DNA from: Stercorarius parasiticus
Taxonomy: Eukaryota; Chordata; Aves; Charadriiformes; Stercorariidae
DNA: 64,000 bases
NCBI GenBank assembly: GCA_013396915.1
Contig: VWZL01002012.1
Coordinates: forward strand, 124,001-188,000
Reading direction: 5' to 3'
Below the pieces are notes generated by a model. It made no database searches and was not told where the DNA came from. It saw only the letters and a list, made by a program, of their open reading frames with translations. Position numbers and translations under genes: made by a program. This document shows, piece by piece, positions 59,701-64,000 of this stretch. Each line of letters starts with the position of its first letter. The stretch's first letter is position 1.

Positions 59701-61573
59701 TTCCTTTTACAAGTATCAAGGTGAATGAATGCACAGTCCTTCCTTCCAAGAGCATTGAGATGTTCTTATTCATGTGGAAAGGGATTAAAAAAAAGACTGT
59801 TCTGTCATGATTGTTTTGGTTTTAGAATTGCTCTCCTTGTGTACATACAGGGAATACACGGGGATTGAAACGGTATTAATAAAACTCACATTCAAGCTAT
59901 CAGAGTTAATTTCTTTTGTCATGTTGACATTTGTCAGCTCCTTTTTCCCATGTTGATACATGTAGGTTTGCCATCTGTTCTCATTAGCCATCTCAGTCAC
60001 CAAAGAAATATTACAGTCTATCATGATTTCAGACCCTGTAAAGCTCTCCTCGCTCTCCTCATTAAAGCTATGTTTTTGCTATGGAAAGAGTGGCCAAATT
60101 TTTGACAAATCAGTTGCTTATAATCGTCACTGAAGAACTGAAAATCAGTTCAGTAGTGTAGGGCTCATAACTTTTGTTCCAGATTCAAAAAGCTGTCAAT
60201 GGCTGTGTGAGAAATGTGTGGGTTACATAATATCAACAGTTATTTAGTTACCAGTATCCATAAATGTTCTGTTAATCCATGCTTATCATTTGGGTATCAG
60301 GTAGAGCACTATATATATATATATATGTGTGTGTGTGTATATATATATGTTACTGTTGTTTGTATTACAGTAACACCTAAAGGCTCTAGAGTTGAAGGCC
60401 ATATTAGGCTAAATATGTAGATTTGAAATCTATCAACCAAACTTTTATGTATTTTACAGAATTGCTGTAAGTGTCCTCTCTAGTCAGTGGAGAGAAGCAG
60501 GCACTTAACAGAGGGTGATGCTCATCTTAGAGGGGTTTCGTTACCCTCTCAAAGTAATTTTCCTTATTGATTGCAGAAGTAGATGAGGATGAGTAGGTGC
60601 ATAAACAAGATTGTTAAACTGGGAGTGTATACTTAGGTGTGGTGTGAATCCAAGCCATGCTTTCTTCAAAAAAAGCTCTAGACACCAAATGACTATGGTA
60701 GGCTAAGACAGCAAGAAAGTATCCCCTTGCTTTATGGAATGGCAGTGGAAACAGGCTTTTTTATTTATTGTCATAAAAGGAACTTCTGGTACAGCTGGAA
60801 ATTCATCAAGGTGCCTTAAATAAGTTCACTAGTAAGACCCCTTGACCATTTCAGGGTCTTAACCGCAAGAGTTCTCTGTAATGCTTGTAACATCATTGAT
60901 TTTGTGTAAGATGCTTTTTGGCTTTGCTTGGACATGTTAAATTTTCTTTTTTTTTTTTTTTTTGTAGACAATAGTCAGACAGTATAATTTATCTATAAAT
61001 ATGTCAAACATCTAAATATTATTTTGCCATCTTTATGTAGGCCAAACTCCAATTTGAGTTCTGTATTTTGTTTTCTAACTTCTCTTGCGAGAACAATTCT
61101 TATCTTACTGTAAATTAGATGCAGAGTCTTCATCTCTGTAGTACTTCTATTACGGTGGATGTCATGCAAACATTAGTATGGTAGGTACCCACGATAGAAA
61201 ATCTGCTAAAGCGGAAGCCTGAAGTTTGCAAAGAGCCTGGTATATATATTTAAATAATGCTATTTTTCTAAGTATTATACTTATGGAAATGTACAGCATG
61301 GAGATCTTCTACTCATTGATTTTTATTTTAGCAGCAGTCTTGGGAGAATGGTGTGAAATATACTTTTCTTTTCTTTTTTTTTTTTTTTTTTCCTAGGAGA
61401 GAATAAGAACATACATGAACAAGGTCAAAGAAATAGCAGACAAGAAAAAGGCATCCAAACTTGATAAAGGAGCTGCTTCTAGATTTGTAAGAAATGCACT
61501 CTGGGAACCAAACGCTGAAAATGAAAATACCTCCAAAACTCCTGCTAAAGGAAAAAAGAGAAAGATGGACTAA
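56595..61573 (+). CDS. C1D: C1D, nuclear exosome cofactor (Sas10/Utp3/C1D family)
   Basis: Nuclear RNA-binding protein, homologue of yeast Rrp47/Lrp1. It partners the exosome ribonuclease EXOSC10 and MTR4 in 5.8S rRNA and other RNA 3' processing, and has also been linked to DNA-PK. Exons 56595-56741, 57927-57993, 58451-58506 and 61397-61573 join in frame to 148 residues plus TAA, against 141 in human. The Sas10/C1D helical domain is clear: [58 protein letters not shown], then RGAASRF-type sequence ([15 protein letters not shown]). The basic tail ends KGKKRKMD, a probable nuclear localisation signal. Two ATGs lie six bases apart. The first (56595) is the first codon after the acceptor; the second (56601, MSEDDIN) aligns with the human start MAGEEIN. 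Confidence 0.96.
57927..57993 (+). CDS. C1D: C1D exon 3 ([20 protein letters not shown])
   Basis: 67 nt between ttcattctag and gtaagt, ending FW plus the first base of Val. Confidence 0.95.
58451..58506 (+). CDS. C1D: C1D exon 4 ([18 protein letters not shown])
   Basis: 56 nt between tttttcttgcag and gtaaga. Confidence 0.95.
60310..60350. repeat. (TA)n(TG)n(TA)n microsatellite in C1D intron 4
   Basis: Alternating purine-pyrimidine tract of about 41 bp. Confidence 0.95.
61397..61573 (+). CDS. C1D: C1D terminal exon ([20 protein letters not shown] to stop)
   Basis: Very long T tract (about 61375-61391), then tcctag. It encodes 58 codons and TAA at 61571-61573, with a lysine-rich C-terminus. 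Confidence 0.96.
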   Translation, partial: ERIRTYMNKVKEIADKKKASKLDKGAASRFVRNALWEPNAENENTSKTPAKGKKRKMD

Positions 61574-61965
61574 ATTTTTGTTTTGCCTTATATAAGTTAG
61601 AGACACCCAGAACTTATTTAGGAATTTGTTTTGCATATTATATGCATCTTGCAAAGGTGCTGTATAACAACATCTGGATTAAGTTAAGTTGTATTTAAGA
61701 ATTTTACAGGATTGCATTTTGTCCAGAACACTGGTCACTGAGGTAATCACATTATATGTGTATCTTGAAAGTGCCATTTGATGCGAGAGAAGTAACATTT
61801 CATTATTCAAATTCTAACGACCTGACATGTGCTTGCTGGTAATAGTTACTAGTGATGTTTTGTTCACAATGTCTAAGAATTCCTTTTTTTTACCGCTGAA
61901 TGTTTGATACTTTTTTATATGTACTGAATCTTTTGAATATTAAAAAGTCTCAAACAATGTTGTCC
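61574..61965 (+). other. C1D: C1D 3'UTR with poly(A) signal ATTAAA
   Basis: About 390 bp, AT-rich. ATTAAA at 61939-61944 is followed by a GT-rich stretch (tgttgtcc, tgtggtc), a plausible cleavage site. Confidence 0.65.
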
Positions 61966-64000
61966 AATCTGTGGTCTTTATGCAAGAGCCAGGTTTGCTT
62001 TCTCATTACATCATTATGTGAAATGCTTTATTTGTAGAGTTTTGTAAGGTTTATTCACTGCGGTAGTTTCCTTTTCAGCTTCTCAACTGGAACGTATGCC
62101 ATATTCCCTTACTTCTGTTGCCTCTGAGAAAACTGAGCTTCAAGGGTCACAAGCAAACACCCTGGATTCCACTCTAAGCCCCTGTGTCTAGTCAATGGAA
62201 AAAGTAAATATCCCCAAAGGGCAATTTGTAGGGTCCAAAAAAATGAGTAGGCTGGGGACAGCTATTAGAAAACAGCACATGCAGGAACTTGATTGGAATT
62301 TTGGCTGCAGTGCTCATCCCTTACTGCTGACACTGTGAGAGAGAGAGAAATACGCTCTGAGGTGGCAGGAGTGTGGTCATCTGTTGTGATTTCTCAAATC
62401 TTCATCAAGGAAAGCATTCTCTAGTGCAATTAAAAACTACGGCTCTGTTTTACAAGTATTCTATTTGTTTTCTGCAAAATGTGAAGCTTAGTCATGTAGG
62501 AGAGGAGGTGTGTTAGTTTCTTTAGAAGAATCTCACTAGTTCATTTTTCAATACACTGCAAAGCAAAACTCATTTATCAGCCCAAAAGCTGTTTAGCAGT
62601 AATCTAGTTACTTACAAAGGAAAAATAAACAATTTGGTTCACCAAAATGCAGTTTGGGTAGCAGTGTACAAAATCAGTTGGGAAATATTGTTAGGATGAA
62701 AGACTAAATGATAAGAACAAATTAATGCAGTACCACAAGCTGAATGATATACAGTGGATGGTTACTGTCCTTACAGAGTTGTACTGCATCATGCAATGCA
62801 GAATATGGACTAAATTGAATTAGGTGCTAAAATGAAGGTTCTTTTGTCATTGACTATCTAAAAATATATATTTGAAAGTGAAAGCTCAATACATTGACAA
62901 GTTTATTAAACTCAAATACTTGTTGCATAACTTGAGAAACATTTTCAGTGACTGGTATGAATTTACACATTTTTGCTTAAGATAAACTCTTTGAATAAAT
63001 AGCAATTCCTTCAATCCAACTAACAAGAGAACTTGCTTCTATATATGTTCATGTAGGTACCTAACTTTGCTGCCTCAAATCTACAGGACTGCTCATGTGA
63101 GTATCCATATCAAAGGTCTGTAAACATTCACCAGCTGAAAGCTAAAATGAGAACGCTTTATTTCTACAGGTTAATGTCATGGTTATACCAAACAAAAGAG
63201 CTGTTGGACTCGGGAGTCTTTTTTTTGTCTAATTAAAGTTAAAAATGAAAAAGACCCAAAGTGTGTTCTTGACCAAAGACAGCAATACTGGTGTAAAGCA
63301 GCTCTCTTGGTGTGCTCAATAGGTTTGGACAGAGTTTATTTGGAAGTCTGTGTGTCCTGTGTTGTACCCCGTTCAACCCGATACTGCAAATGATAGCTGC
63401 TATAAAGAGACTTCTGGACTTTGTGTGCATGTAGAGGTCTGCATGTGCAAAGCATGAGGTTCTAAATGTTAATCTCAAAACCATTAATTTCAAAAAAGAA
63501 AAAAGGCCAGGTGTCCTATGAACTAATTGGGAAGACAATAAGACAGAAGTGGTCTGAAGTGGCACAAGCCAGAAGCGCTTTAATGGAGAGATTTTCTGGG
63601 AGATAATGTCTTATACTTTGAGAGGCATTGTTTTGAGGAAATGCGTAGCTCAGCCTGTATTTACGCACAGTGCTGTTAATTAAAAGGGAATTGAAGGACA
63701 TTTCCATTACATGATTTTCCTCTAAAGCTTCATTTATAGCTTTTGTTTTTAAGGGATAATGTCTGAAAAGGATCGTAATTCATTGTCCAGTAAAGTACGT
63801 AGGTTTCATTGGTAAATGTTTAAATAAGAATAATGTAAGGCTATTAGCTAAGACTTACTGAGGTAGAAGTCCATCTGGTATAATTAATTATATACAGGTA
63901 TTTGGCATTTGTGATACGGCAGTTTAAATAGATGGAACAAACGCAACTTTGTAAACTTGTTTTTTTTTTTAAGGCTTGTATCAAGCAGCATGGCTGATCA
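61966..64000. other. Intergenic DNA downstream of C1D
   Basis: AT-rich sequence. I see no exon, RNA gene or identifiable repeat; open frames such as 63239-63565 show no recognisable protein. Confidence 0.7.

Larger units (their letters stand above)
56742..61396 (+). other. C1D: C1D introns 2-4 (interleaved with exons 3 and 4)
   Basis: 56742-57926, 57994-58450 and 58507-61396, all AT-rich. Intron 4 carries a TA/TG/TA microsatellite (60310-60350) and long T runs near 60943-60963. No other feature was recognised. Confidence 0.85.

Noticed and set aside
60940..60990. Apparent extra C1D exon after a long T tract and tag at about 60966
   Set aside because: The following sequence does not continue the C1D protein and soon hits stops. 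Exon 4 to the 61397 exon already joins perfectly.
1..64000. CRISPR arrays, bacterial operons, tRNA or rRNA genes
   Set aside because: None seen. The window is intron-rich vertebrate nuclear DNA.

Overview
The window is nuclear DNA from a vertebrate, almost certainly a bird. It has AT-rich introns with GT-AG splice sites, CpG-rich promoters, and CR1 LINE fragments ending in the avian-type ATTCTATGA tail (12756-12820, 14290-14528, and 46094-46330 on the minus strand). Four protein-coding genes are recognised from their conserved proteins. Their order and relative orientation match, as remembered, the human 2p14 block C1D-WDR92-PNO1-PPP3R1 read in reverse.

Layout: 1-20975 is PPP3R1 (calcineurin B, + strand). 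Its ATG exon lies upstream of the window; coding exons 2-6 are here, with a 3'UTR of about 2.1 kb. 21075-27399 is PNO1 (40S assembly factor, - strand, seven exons), tail to tail with PPP3R1; its exon 1/intron 1 is broken by an unresolved base at 27303. 27400-27558 is a CpG-rich divergent promoter of about 160 bp shared by PNO1 and WDR92. 27559-37005 is WDR92/DNAAF10 (+ strand). Exons 1-3 occur twice, in near-identical 1,812-bp blocks (27577-29388 and 29611-31422) separated by 74 Ns, a 147-bp orphan segment and another single N. This looks like an assembly false duplication. 37006-48180 is intergenic and mostly featureless. 48180-48750 is a CpG island that probably holds the promoter and non-coding exon 1 of C1D; C1D coding exons lie at 56595-61573 (+ strand). 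61960-64000 is intergenic with nothing recognised.

Functionally, PNO1 and C1D both act in ribosome/rRNA maturation. WDR92 is an R2TP-associated WD40 adaptor for axonemal dynein assembly. PPP3R1 is the Ca2+-sensing regulatory subunit of calcineurin. I see no previously undescribed biological system. The points most worth checking are the duplicated WDR92 block with its orphan sequence, the PNO1 5' break, an intronic polyadenylation signal that could truncate calcineurin B, and a dinucleotide repeat against a PPP3R1 splice acceptor.
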